Shown here in pieces: positions 7,153 through 13,728 of a DNA stretch of 17,596 nt; position 1 is the stretch's first letter; each line of letters opens with the position of its first letter. A program made the translations under genes and the position numbers. Under the pieces are notes generated by a model. It was not told where the DNA came from. It searched no databases and saw nothing but the letters and a program-made list of their open reading frames with translations. The stretch covers positions 1 through 17,596 of the forward strand of contig CAYTET010000047.1 in the NCBI GenBank assembly GCA_964436975.1. Reading direction: 5' to 3'. The stretch comes from CAYTET01 sp964436975. Its GTDB lineage: Bacteria; Bacillota_I; Bacilli_A; Erysipelotrichales; Erysipelotrichaceae.

Positions 7153-8341
7153 ATTGCTTAGCGTATTTAAGAACATCCTGGTTAAACAGGTCGGTATCTT
7201 TCTGCCAGTCATAGACCAGCCGGCCTTTGCTGTAAGTATAGCGGGCCTGATAATCGTCGCTGATTACTGCCAGATCGGCATCCTTGCCATACCAGATGGA
7301 GCCTTTGTGATCACCGACGCCATACAGGCGGGCCGGGTTAAGCGAAGCCATCTGGCTGACCTGCTCCAGAGGCAGGCCCATCTTTTCCACCAGGTTGCCG
7401 ATGCCGTATAACACCGGCTTGGTTGAACCCATCAGCCGGCCGGTATCGGTCAGACAGAAGCCCTCAGGGGTTATATGCAGTTCCATATTTGTTCCGTCGA
7501 TATCCGCCTTATACACGCCCTGGGGAGCGCCGGCCAGCAGAATGTTATCTGACACCATCACAAATTTTGACAGCGGCTTGCATTTGAACATCAGCTCCAG
7601 CATCTCTTGGGACACATGCATGAAATCGCAGATGATCTCATTGTTGACATCCGGATTCAGCAGGCAGGCGCCCAGTCCGCCCATGTGGCGGTGGTGAATG
7701 CCGCTCATGACATTGCAGGTATGAGTGGAAATGGTAATGCCCCAGCCAAAAGCTTCCATGGCCTGCTGGTAATCACAGTTGGAGTGGGCAAAGGCCACCC
7801 TGACGCCCTGGCTCAGCCAGTAAGCGACCGCCTGGCTGGCGTTGGCCAGTTCCGGGGCAATGGCAACCAGCTTCAGTTTGCCGCCCGCTTTGGCGGTCAT
7901 GGCCTTGACGTCGTCCAGCGTGATTTCCGGATGCCCGGTATCAACGCCCTTTTCCCCGACCCGGTTGAGATAGGGGCCTTCTGAATGAATGCCGATAAGT
8001 TCGGCGCCGTCATTTTTCTGACCAACTGCCGCCGCCAGGGCTTCAAACATGCTGATGCTGGCTGTTGCCAGCACTGATGTTACCCCCTGTCCGGCCAGAC
8101 CCTTCAGATAACCTTTTATTACCGCCGGCTGGTCCTGGCCCAGATCGATCATGGAATAGCCCATGGTGCCGTGGTTATGGGTGTCAAAGATGCCGGCAAT
8201 AATGCGGTCAGAGCCATAGTCAACATAGCTGCTGATGGGAGCGTCGGCTTTATACAGATTGGCAATGATTCCGTCTTTGATTTCAATAAACCCGTCCCAC
8301 GGACCGTTTTCCGTATAAATGCGGTGTGATTTGATAAACAT
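7151..8341 (-). CDS. nagA: N-acetylglucosamine-6-phosphate deacetylase
   Basis: Removes acetate from GlcNAc-6-P to give GlcN-6-P in the cytoplasm. It is an amidohydrolase-type (TIM barrel) enzyme of 396 residues, the usual length. Visible landmarks are FDTHNHG (His55, His57), the metal ligand Glu121 in HSEGPYLN, His186 in AHSNCD, His207 in THTCNVMSG, the HHRHMGG substrate loop (216-222), His242 in CDFMHVS, and catalytic Asp265 in VSDNILLAG. LNPARLYG and GSIWYGKDADLAV close the family pattern. THTCNVMSG and VSDNILLAG depart from the usual THLFNAM and TDAM forms, so it is a divergent NagA. The ATG overlaps the stop of the YcxB-like gene by one base (TGATG), so the two are translationally coupled. 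Downstream of NanE in the operon, it completes ManNAc-6-P to GlcN-6-P conversion. Confidence 0.9.
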   Translation of the reverse strand: MFIKSHRIYTENGPWDGFIEIKDGIIANLYKADAPISSYVDYGSDRIIAGIFDTHNHGTMGYSMIDLGQDQPAVIKGYLKGLAGQGVTSVLATASISMFEALAAAVGQKNDGAELIGIHSEGPYLNRVGEKGVDTGHPEITLDDVKAMTAKAGGKLKLVAIAPELANASQAVAYWLSQGVRVAFAHSNCDYQQAMEAFGWGITISTHTCNVMSGIHHRHMGGLGACLLNPDVNNEIICDFMHVSQEMLELMFKCKPLSKFVMVSDNILLAGAPQGVYKADIDGTNMELHITPEGFCLTDTGRLMGSTKPVLYGIGNLVEKMGLPLEQVSQMASLNPARLYGVGDHKGSIWYGKDADLAVISDDYQARYTYSKGRLVYDWQKDTDLFNQDVLKYAKQ

Positions 8342-8880
8342 CAGGCTTCCTCCTTTTGGGCTTCTTCATGCTGCAGGATATGGCGGTCAATAGCCGTCAG
8401 AAATTGCTGCTGTTCTCCGGCTGTTTCAAAAAGGCGCTGGGGTACAATGACGGCCTGTCTGGTGCCATAGAAAATGATGATTATATCTTCCAGCGGAATT
8501 ACTTTGGTAATGGTGCTGTATTCGACAGTTTGATTGTTGACAATAAGGCCCTTGCTGCTGATGGACAGACTGACTTTATCAAATGACTGGACCTTGTTGG
8601 CGGCGACAATATTATCGCTGATTCTCTTCTGAATAAAGGTTTTCCAGATAAACGGCGCCGCCCGCAGAACCCAGTAGACGGCAAAGATAACCACAATAAG
8701 AATATGGCCCCAGCGCAGCCGGGCCCGGAAATAGAAACAGGTAAAAGCCAGCAATATGGGTGCTGAGGCAATCAGATAATTCCGCATCTTCTTGCTGGAA
8801 GCGGTATTGGCTGACACATAGCGCAGATAGTGAATATAGTCCTGCTGGGTCAGCTGGTATTCATACTTTTCGGCAGTCAT
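8341..8880 (-). CDS. YcxB-like membrane protein
   Basis: A 179-residue protein with a soluble start, two membrane helices (about residues 34-50 and 58-75), and a C-terminal cytoplasmic beta-rich domain (about 100-165) of the YcxB type: SLSISSKGLIVNN..VEYSTITKVIPLEDIIIIFYGTRQ, followed by a short helix. Function is unknown in the family as far as I know. The ribosome site is strong: AGGGGG lies 7-8 bases before the ATG. It overlaps nagA by one base and lies 54 bases after nanE, across a hairpin and a possible internal promoter. Its place inside an amino-sugar operon may mean a link to that pathway or only shared transcription. The C-terminus is rich in Glu and Gln. Confidence 0.75.
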   Translation of the reverse strand: MTAEKYEYQLTQQDYIHYLRYVSANTASSKKMRNYLIASAPILLAFTCFYFRARLRWGHILIVVIFAVYWVLRAAPFIWKTFIQKRISDNIVAANKVQSFDKVSLSISSKGLIVNNQTVEYSTITKVIPLEDIIIIFYGTRQAVIVPQRLFETAGEQQQFLTAIDRHILQHEEAQKEEA

Positions 8881-8905
8881 GACGGATCCCCCTTGTTACG
8901 GCCTA

Positions 8906-8911
8906 ATTATA
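8906..8911 (-). promoter_or_regulatory. Candidate internal -10 before the YcxB-like gene
   Basis: A consensus TATAAT on the minus strand, 26 bases before the ATG of the YcxB-like gene. At 17 bases further upstream is a weak -35 (TTATCT). It could give nagA a basal supply independent of the PTS promoter, which would make sense for recycling of cell-wall amino sugars. Confidence 0.4.
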
Positions 8912-8918
8912 GAACAGA

Positions 8919-8946
8919 AGAAGGGAATAGATAACTATTCCCCTCT
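8919..8946 (-). terminator. Hairpin after nanE, possible attenuator
   Basis: A perfect 8-bp stem GGGAATAG / CTATTCCC with a 4-base loop, plus three more outer pairs after a mismatch, overlaps the nanE stop codon. On the minus strand it is followed by the pyrimidine-rich TTCTTCTGTTCTAT rather than a clean T run. It may act as a weak terminator or an RNA-stabilising 3' end that lowers expression of the YcxB-like gene and nagA relative to the PTS genes. Confidence 0.5.
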
Positions 8947-9639
8947 GACAGTCGAATTGTAATCAATAAAACGCTTGGTAATCAGATGCGGGCGTGTGAT
9001 AGCCGTTCCCACGGTCACCATATCCGCACCGGCCTGTATGACAGCCTTTAAATCAGCCAGCTCCCAGACCGAGCCTTCGGCATTGACAGGCACCGACACA
9101 CTCTTTTTGAGCTCTCTGACAAATTCAACATCCGGGCCGTCCAGTTTTTTGTAGTAGGCAGCCAAAGTAGTAGCCACGATGTCGACATATCCGGTCTCAG
9201 CAGCGAAAATTCCTTCTTCCAGAGTGCCGCAGTCGGCCATGATAGGCAATTCGGGATACTTCTCTTTTACTGATTTCAGCAGGGCGTATAATTCATCCTT
9301 GCCGCGGTAGGGGCGCAGGGTGCAGTCCATGGCCAGAATATCCAAACCGGCCGGAATGACCTCGTCGGCAGCCTGCAGACTGGGTGTGATAATGACATGG
9401 TCCATTTCATTGGCTCCCGGAACGATCACCTTGTTGATGCCGATGATCGGAAAATCCGGACCCAGGGAACGAATGGCCTTTATATCCTGTGACCAGCAGG
9501 CTCTTATGGCCTTAGCCCCGCCCATCAGGGCGCATTCTGCCATCTTCTTCATGTTGTCCGCGCCGTACAGCGGCGTGTCTTCATAAGCCTGGCAGGATAC
9601 AATCAGCTGGCCTAAACATTTCTCTACAGCTTTGAACAT
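8935..9639 (-). CDS. nanE: N-acetylmannosamine-6-phosphate 2-epimerase
   Basis: Converts ManNAc-6-P to GlcNAc-6-P, the link between ManNAc or sialic acid breakdown and NagA. The 234 residues show the family's barrel order: QLIVSCQAYEDTPL (11-24), GGAKAIRACW (40-49), PIIGINK with Lys70, ITPSLQAADEV, ILAMDCTLRP (101-110), IMADCGTLEEG (133-143), VNAEGSVW with Glu188, and the phosphate-binding VTVGTAITRP (208-217). Lys70 and Glu188 match the catalytic Lys and Glu known for the family. Several usually conserved positions differ (RAC for RAN, ADCGT for ADIST, ATTLAAYYKK for GTTLAGYT), so substrate use could differ slightly. The ATG lies one base after the IID stop and has no ribosome site at normal distance, so translation is probably coupled to IID. 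Confidence 0.88.
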   Translation of the reverse strand: MFKAVEKCLGQLIVSCQAYEDTPLYGADNMKKMAECALMGGAKAIRACWSQDIKAIRSLGPDFPIIGINKVIVPGANEMDHVIITPSLQAADEVIPAGLDILAMDCTLRPYRGKDELYALLKSVKEKYPELPIMADCGTLEEGIFAAETGYVDIVATTLAAYYKKLDGPDVEFVRELKKSVSVPVNAEGSVWELADLKAVIQAGADMVTVGTAITRPHLITKRFIDYNSTVRGE

Positions 9640-9640
9640 A

Positions 9641-10465
9641 CTAGGCAGCTAAGATTCCTGTGAAGTAACCGACAATAGCGATAACCAGATACAGCAGGAT
9701 AACCTTAGTGGCGCTCCAGTTCTTCTTGGCCATCAGATAATAGGTACCTAAAGCGGCCAGATAAACAACCAGATGCGGCCAGACGCCGTTGAGCAGGCTG
9801 TCCAGATCAACCAGGGTGACACCGTCTTTAACATAGGTGAAGCCGATTTTGATCTGCGCATAAGAACAGGCAACACAGCCGACAACCGTCAGACCGACAA
9901 CATTAAGGGCATTGATCATATCGTCCTTGATGTCACTGCCCATCAGTTTTTCAGCGGCTTCAGCACCCATGCTGCAGCCCTTGTTGAACATCAGCCAGGT
10001 GACCGGAATCATAATGCCTAAAAAGACAACGACATAGAAGATAACACCGGCTACTGAACCGTTGCTGCTTAAGCCGCAGGCAATGGACAGCAGAATAGGA
10101 ATCAAAGTGCCCGGCAGCAGGGCGTCGCCGACACCGGCAAACGGACCCATCAAAGCGGACTTGATAGCGACAATCATTTCGGGATCAACATCTTCACCGG
10201 CTGCCTTCTGGGCTTCCATACCTAAGGTAATGCCCGGAATAATGCAGCCTAAGAAAGGCTCAGTGTTGAAGAAAGGCAGATGGCGGGCCATCAGCTCCTG
10301 CTGTTTCTCTTTATCACCCGGATACAGGTCTTCACGGATCAGGCCGAACATTCTGACCAGAGCCGGCGCCTGCATGGTTTCAGGCTGATAAAGGGACAGG
10401 TTATACATCATCCAGTTTACATAGCTCTTGCGAATCATCGCTTTTGTTAATTTAGTTTCAGCCAT
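9641..10465 (-). CDS. PTS mannose/fructose/sorbose-family subunit IID
   Basis: A membrane partner of IIC in the sugar-translocating complex. The 274 residues show the IID landmarks: a soluble N-terminal half with SYVNWMMYNLSLYQPETM, RHLPFFNTEPF (61-71), LGMEAQKA (81-88), ALMGPFAGVGDALLPGTLIP (104-123), and then hydrophobic segments and a C-terminal membrane helix (YLVIAIVGYFTGILAA). The form GDALLPGTLIP in place of the mannose-type GDPLFWGT motif suggests a specificity other than plain mannose, in keeping with an amino sugar. It starts 2 bases after the IIC stop with no strong ribosome site of its own, and is followed after 1 base by nanE. Confidence 0.93.
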   Translation of the reverse strand: MAETKLTKAMIRKSYVNWMMYNLSLYQPETMQAPALVRMFGLIREDLYPGDKEKQQELMARHLPFFNTEPFLGCIIPGITLGMEAQKAAGEDVDPEMIVAIKSALMGPFAGVGDALLPGTLIPILLSIACGLSSNGSVAGVIFYVVVFLGIMIPVTWLMFNKGCSMGAEAAEKLMGSDIKDDMINALNVVGLTVVGCVACSYAQIKIGFTYVKDGVTLVDLDSLLNGVWPHLVVYLAALGTYYLMAKKNWSATKVILLYLVIAIVGYFTGILAA

Positions 10466-10467
10466 AA

Positions 10468-11232
10468 TTAGGCACCCACTTTCTTGGCGGCGCGGCCGAT
10501 CTTAAACTCAAGCAAGGCAAACAGCAGACCGAAGATCAGGACAGTGACCATGTCGGCGCCTAAGGCTCCGCACAGGGCAAATCCGATTGTGAAGTAAATA
10601 AGATCGGTCGGCTTTTTGATCATAAGCTTCATCAGAATCGCAAATCCGACCAGACACAGCGGATTGCCGAAAATGGTCATGATGTTGATCAGCCATACCG
10701 GGGATTTGGCAACTAAAGTAGTGACCAGACCCTGGCCCCAGTAGCAGCAGATAAATGTCGGAATGAAACGGAAAACGAATTTAACAATGTTGCCCCAGAC
10801 CGGGACTTCGGTTGCTTCGGCCAGTTTGCCTTCGGCAACCATCTTCTTCTGGATGTTAACCGGAATAAGAGTGGCCGCATAGCAAGGTGTGGCCATGATG
10901 TTGGAAATGGAAGCCACGGTAACAGCTAATGCACCGACGGCCGCCCCATCCATACCGGAAACAATGCCCAGCGGCAGAGCCACATAGGTAGCCAGGTTCA
11001 TATCGGGAGCAATGGAGCCGCCCGGAGTGACCAGACCGATAAAGATCAGCTGAATGTAAAGGCCTAATTCAATGGCCAGTTTAACATTGCCTAAGATAAG
11101 GCCGATAAAGAATGATGAAACCAGAGGCCGACCGATGCAGTACCATCCGATTAATCCGCCGCCCAGAAACGGGGTGTGAATATAAGTCAGATAGCCAAGC
11201 AGTGAGATCAGCAATGCCTGTATTAGATTCAT
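10468..11232 (-). CDS. PTS mannose/fructose/sorbose-family subunit IIC
   Basis: The main membrane channel of the mannose-family PTS. The 254 residues are almost wholly hydrophobic, with about seven membrane segments and the family patterns GGGLIGWYCIGRPLVSSFFI and LILGNVKLAIELGLYIQLIF, followed by GSIAPDMNLATYVALPLGIV. The ribosome site AAAGGAG lies 6 bases before the ATG. The gap from IIB is 31 bases without any hairpin of note. With IIB and IID it forms one permease; the phosphate-donor IIA is not encoded nearby. Confidence 0.93.
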   Translation of the reverse strand: MNLIQALLISLLGYLTYIHTPFLGGGLIGWYCIGRPLVSSFFIGLILGNVKLAIELGLYIQLIFIGLVTPGGSIAPDMNLATYVALPLGIVSGMDGAAVGALAVTVASISNIMATPCYAATLIPVNIQKKMVAEGKLAEATEVPVWGNIVKFVFRFIPTFICCYWGQGLVTTLVAKSPVWLINIMTIFGNPLCLVGFAILMKLMIKKPTDLIYFTIGFALCGALGADMVTVLIFGLLFALLEFKIGRAAKKVGA

Positions 11233-11263
11233 TTTTTCTCCTTTTCTTTCTGTTAAGAGTTAA

Positions 11264-11749
11264 TTAAAGCTTCTTCTTGATGTCTGCCCACTCATACCGG
11301 TGCTGCTCAGGGGTAATCTGGAAGAAGACATCGATACCCATTTCGTCAGCCATCTTGGCGAAAGCCTGCGCATACTCTTCATCAACAAAGGTTCCGGTGT
11401 TGACTTCCTTGCCGTTGTTCTTGATTTGAACCGGACCGACCATCAGCGACTTGGGCAGATCAGCGATCTTCTCAAAGATTTCCACTGCATATGTCGGATA
11501 GCGGAAGACAATCATGGTGTTGACGTTATCAGTCAGCGCCGCGGTAACCGGCTGCTCAAAATTCTGCCGGTCCGTCACGGTAATCTTCATTCCCGGCATC
11601 GCCGATTTTTCAAAAATACTCTTTAAAATCGGGGTCTGGGCTGTTTTGTCATCGACAACGATAATATGCGCCAGTTTGTAATGAGTCGTCAGCCGGACCA
11701 TGCACTGGCCATGAATGAGACGGTCATCGCATCTGATAAGCACAATCAT
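11264..11749 (-). CDS. PTS mannose/fructose/sorbose-family subunit IIB
   Basis: A cytoplasmic phosphocarrier that passes phosphate from IIA to the incoming sugar. Of its 161 residues, the first 15 hold the active site: IRCDDRLIHGQ with phosphorylated His13. The rest (HIIVVDDKTAQ, KSIFEKSAMPGMKITV, NTMIVFRYP, NTGTFVDEEYAQAF, VFFQITPEQHRYEWADI) follows the IIB fold. The start at 11749 is chosen because AAAGGAGG lies 9 bases upstream. The frame runs on to 11785 but without family similarity. As first gene of the operon it follows a leader of about 100 bases that holds two operator-like repeats and a possible cre site. Confidence 0.93.
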   Translation of the reverse strand: MIVLIRCDDRLIHGQCMVRLTTHYKLAHIIVVDDKTAQTPILKSIFEKSAMPGMKITVTDRQNFEQPVTAALTDNVNTMIVFRYPTYAVEIFEKIADLPKSLMVGPVQIKNNGKEVNTGTFVDEEYAQAFAKMADEMGIDVFFQITPEQHRYEWADIKKKL

Positions 11750-11775
11750 AATTTGCGGCCTCCTTTCTTTTTTCG

Positions 11776-11788
11776 AAAGTAACACTCC
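11776..11788. promoter_or_regulatory. Operator-like repeat, copy B
   Basis: On the minus strand GGAGTGTTACTTT, a degraded version of the near-palindrome GGAGT-N3-ACTCC. It matches copy A at 10 of 13 positions and lies 27 bases before the IIB start codon. Its centre is about 53 bases from that of copy A, close to five helical turns, so the same protein could bind both on one face of the DNA. Confidence 0.45.
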
Positions 11789-11801
11789 TGTTTTTGATGG
11801 T

Positions 11802-11815
11802 TAATAGCGCTTTCG
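11802..11815. promoter_or_regulatory. Candidate cre (CcpA) site in the PTS leader
   Basis: On the minus strand CGAAAGCGCTATTA fits the Bacillota cre pattern TGWNANCGNTNWCA at all but two fixed positions. It lies downstream of the predicted transcript start, where cre sites act as roadblocks. It overlaps a small GCGCT / AGCGC hairpin, so the match could be chance. Catabolite control of a PTS operon would be expected. Confidence 0.4.
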
Positions 11816-11828
11816 CAGCGCAAATTTT

Positions 11829-11841
11829 GGAGTATCACTCC
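11829..11841. promoter_or_regulatory. Operator-like palindrome, copy A
   Basis: A perfect inverted repeat GGAGT-N3-ACTCC (minus strand GGAGTGATACTCC). It begins about 12 bases downstream of the predicted -10 box, so a bound protein would cover the transcript start. The arrangement fits repression of the PTS operon. The RpiR-family protein encoded at 12894-13715 is the obvious candidate, which is inference only. Confidence 0.6.
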
Positions 11842-11852
11842 CTATTTCCTTC

Positions 11853-11880
11853 ATATTAGCATACTGGGCCCAAAATACAA
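11853..11880 (-). promoter_or_regulatory. Promoter of the PTS-nanE-nagA operon
   Basis: On the minus strand TTGTAT (11875-11880), a 16-base spacer, and TAATAT (11853-11858) preceded by TG, an extended -10. It lies just beyond the T tract of the hydrolase terminator and just before operator copy A, so its position makes sense on both sides. The leader to the IIB ATG would be about 100 bases. Confidence 0.6.
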
Positions 11881-11887
11881 GGGCCAT

Positions 11888-11930
11888 AAAAAAAACAAAG
11901 TTCGGCTCTTTTCACAAGCGGAACTTTGTT
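11888..11930 (-). terminator. Terminator of the alpha/beta hydrolase gene
   Basis: A perfect 10-bp stem (AACAAAGTTC / GAACTTTGTT, arms 11894-11903 and 11921-11930), extended by three more pairs after one mismatch. On the minus strand it is followed by eight T. It lies 17 bases after the hydrolase stop and separates that gene from the PTS operon. Confidence 0.9.
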
Positions 11931-11947
11931 AATGAACGGCCGTCTTA

Positions 11948-12739
11948 TTACACGGCAATTTTGATCTTTTTCAGCCATTCGGCCAGCCGGCCGGCGGCTT
12001 CATATACCTTGGTGTAGTCATTGGTTTTGGCATTAAAGGTGTGGTTGGCATCTTCAATCGCAATGATTTCTTTCTCCCGGTTGGCCAGCCGGTCATAGAA
12101 ATCAATTGATGTCTGCGGCTTGACCGTCGGGTCAGCTGTTCCGTAGCAGACACAGAACGGCCCGGCGTAGGCGCGGACAGACTGATAGACATCATAATCT
12201 TTCTGGCTTTCCGCAAAGCAGCGGTAGAGAAGCTCGTGGCGGCCATCGCTGGTAGCGATGACGGCATAAGCGCAGCCGTCTGCGAAATCCTGGCTGTGAA
12301 TAGTCACATTGCTGTTAAACAGAGCGCCGTTCAGCGTAATGACAAAGGCCGGATTAAGTTCGGCCGCCGCCAGTGTCACCAGCCGGCCGCCCAGCGAATG
12401 GCCCAACAGGCCGATACACCGGCTGTCAATCCGGGGATTGGCGGCCATGGCCTGATAGGCAGTGGTAACATCGGCCAGCAGATAATTCATGTCATAGCTG
12501 GCCCGGTCATTGCGGTTTTCACCCATGCTGGTGCAGTCAATCCGCAGACTGGCCACTCCGCAGCCGGCCAGCGTCTGGGCTATTTTGGTCAGAAGAAAGC
12601 CATCGCCCTCTTTATAAGCCATAAAGCCGTGGATCATCAGAACGGCCGGTCCGGATTTGGATGCGGCTGAATCCGGGTATTGGTAGATGCCCGGTATTTC
12701 CATGCAGCCCGGCTTAGCAATAAAAACTCTTTCCAGCAT
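11948..12739 (-). CDS. Cytoplasmic alpha/beta hydrolase (esterase-like)
   Basis: A 263-residue serine hydrolase of the alpha/beta fold without signal peptide or membrane segment. The triad is visible: Ser115 in GLLGHSLGGR, Asp203 in GTADPTV, and His233 in DANHTF. The oxyanion loop is HGFMAYKEG (37-45). CTSMGENRND (69-78) follows the second strand, as in acyl-esterase and dienelactone-hydrolase relatives. The start at 12739 is chosen for GGAGG at 8 bases upstream; the frame runs to 12778 without a ribosome site. It is bounded by terminators on both sides, so it is its own transcript, but its promoter region carries a copy of the operator-like repeat also found before the PTS genes. An intracellular role in deacylating an imported sugar is therefore suggested, not shown. 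Confidence 0.85.
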   Translation of the reverse strand: MLERVFIAKPGCMEIPGIYQYPDSAASKSGPAVLMIHGFMAYKEGDGFLLTKIAQTLAGCGVASLRIDCTSMGENRNDRASYDMNYLLADVTTAYQAMAANPRIDSRCIGLLGHSLGGRLVTLAAAELNPAFVITLNGALFNSNVTIHSQDFADGCAYAVIATSDGRHELLYRCFAESQKDYDVYQSVRAYAGPFCVCYGTADPTVKPQTSIDFYDRLANREKEIIAIEDANHTFNAKTNDYTKVYEAAGRLAEWLKKIKIAV

Positions 12740-12783
12740 CACGTACACCTCCCTGGGGAAACTGGTGTGCTGCTCCACGTCTT

Positions 12784-12795
12784 ATACAATTGTAT
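12784..12795. repeat. 12-bp perfect palindrome in the hydrolase promoter region
   Basis: ATACAATTGTAT is its own reverse complement and directly abuts operator-like copy C. It also contains a possible -10 (TACAAT) on the minus strand. It could be part of the promoter, a second regulator site, or both. Confidence 0.45.
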
Positions 12796-12808
12796 GGAGT
12801 ATTACTGC
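12796..12808. promoter_or_regulatory. Operator-like repeat, copy C
   Basis: GGAGTATTACTGC on the plus strand matches the near-palindrome GGAGT-N3-ACTCC at 9 of its 10 fixed positions. It lies about 60 bases before the hydrolase start, next to the ATACAATTGTAT palindrome. Its presence here and before the PTS genes suggests common control. Confidence 0.5.
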
Positions 12809-12834
12809 ACCAATTCTAACACAGGCCGGAGGAT

Positions 12835-12866
12835 AAAAAAAGTGCTGCCGGCTCCGACAGCGCTTT
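12835..12866 (-). terminator. Terminator of the rpiR-family gene
   Basis: A hairpin with arms AAAGTGCTG (12839-12847) and CAGCGCTTT (12858-12866), one mismatch as minus-strand RNA, followed on the minus strand by seven T (12835-12841). It lies 28 bases after the stop of the regulator gene. Confidence 0.7.
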
Positions 12867-12893
12867 GTAATCATTATAAGATTATTATTTGTC

Positions 12894-13715
12894 TTAATTC
12901 TCCCGGTTGCGGGACAGTTCAATGGTAATTTTCTCGGCAATGGCACGGCTCTTATCCGCACTGTTGGCCGTATACCGCATGACAACTATTTCAAAGGCAA
13001 AGATCAGCGTGGTCAGAATATCAATGCCTGAGCCGGCCGGCTGCAGATGGGCCCGGCGCCCTTCGCACAGAAAGAAGATATCGGCCAGTTCAACCAGGCC
13101 GTATTTGCCGTTGCCGGAAAAAGCCACAATCTGGGCCCCGTTTTCCTTGGCTATCTTGACCGAAGACAGCAGCTCCGGGGAAATGCCGCCGCCGGAAAAG
13201 GCAAAAATAACATCTTTGCTGGAACAGGAATAAGAAGTAATGCTCTGATAATGGATATCGGTAACATACTGGGCCTGCCGGCCAAAACGCATGGCCCGGT
13301 AAGCTGCCACTTCGGCGGCCAGTCCGGACTGGCCGATGCCATAGCAGTAGACATGGTCGGCCTTTTTCAGCAGAAGAGCCGCCTGGTTGACCAGTTTCGG
13401 ATCCAGGTTTTTAGCAGTGGCAGCAATATCATTTTCCATCAGCTCGGACAGCTGCTTGATTGGCTCTTCCGCAATATCGCTGTGGTTCTTTTCCAGCTTG
13501 CGGACTGTGTCATAGCGCAGTTCCATCAGGGAATCATAGCCGCACTTCTTCAGAAAACGCACAATAGTGGCTTCCCCGGTGCCAACCTTTTCTGAAATCT
13601 CCCGCATTGTCATACCGATAAATGTCTTGGGCTCCGCGCCTAAAAAATCCGCGATTTTCTTTTCGGATTTTGATAGCTTTTCGTAATTATGGCCAATAAA
13701 ATCTTCTGCTGTCAT
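12894..13715 (-). CDS. RpiR-family transcription regulator (HTH plus SIS)
   Basis: A DNA-binding sensor of phosphorylated sugars. The 273 residues show the two RpiR domains: an N-terminal helix-turn-helix (about 1-75; MTMREISEKVGTGEATIVRFLKKCGY covers the recognition region at 35-60, quoted here as one motif of MTMREISEKV and GEATIVRFLKK) and a C-terminal SIS domain (about 108-250) with YGIGQSGLAAEVAAYRAMRF and FAFSGGGISPELL, the phosphosugar-binding Ser-rich loops. It has GGGAGA 7 bases upstream of the ATG. It lies 63 bases after GH1 and is probably cotranscribed with it. The regulated genes are likely GH1, the hydrolase and the PTS operon; the effector may be a hexosamine phosphate. Activator or repressor cannot be told from the sequence, though operator placement suggests repression. 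Confidence 0.92.
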   Translation of the reverse strand: MTAEDFIGHNYEKLSKSEKKIADFLGAEPKTFIGMTMREISEKVGTGEATIVRFLKKCGYDSLMELRYDTVRKLEKNHSDIAEEPIKQLSELMENDIAATAKNLDPKLVNQAALLLKKADHVYCYGIGQSGLAAEVAAYRAMRFGRQAQYVTDIHYQSITSYSCSSKDVIFAFSGGGISPELLSSVKIAKENGAQIVAFSGNGKYGLVELADIFFLCEGRRAHLQPAGSGIDILTTLIFAFEIVVMRYTANSADKSRAIAEKITIELSRNREN

Positions 13716-13728
13716 TGTTAAGTCTCCC

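Noticed and set aside
6982..7212. 76-codon minus-strand frame between nagA and the LCP gene
   Set aside because: It overlaps the nagA end and its terminator and the LCP promoter region; no ribosome site is seen.
12236..12670. Plus-strand frame of 144 codons inside the hydrolase gene
   Set aside because: It lies antisense to a gene with a full catalytic triad, has no ribosome site and no recognisable motif.
13047..13595. Plus-strand frame of 182 codons opposite the rpiR gene
   Set aside because: It is antisense to clear HTH and SIS coding sequence; a long shadow frame is expected from the codon bias.
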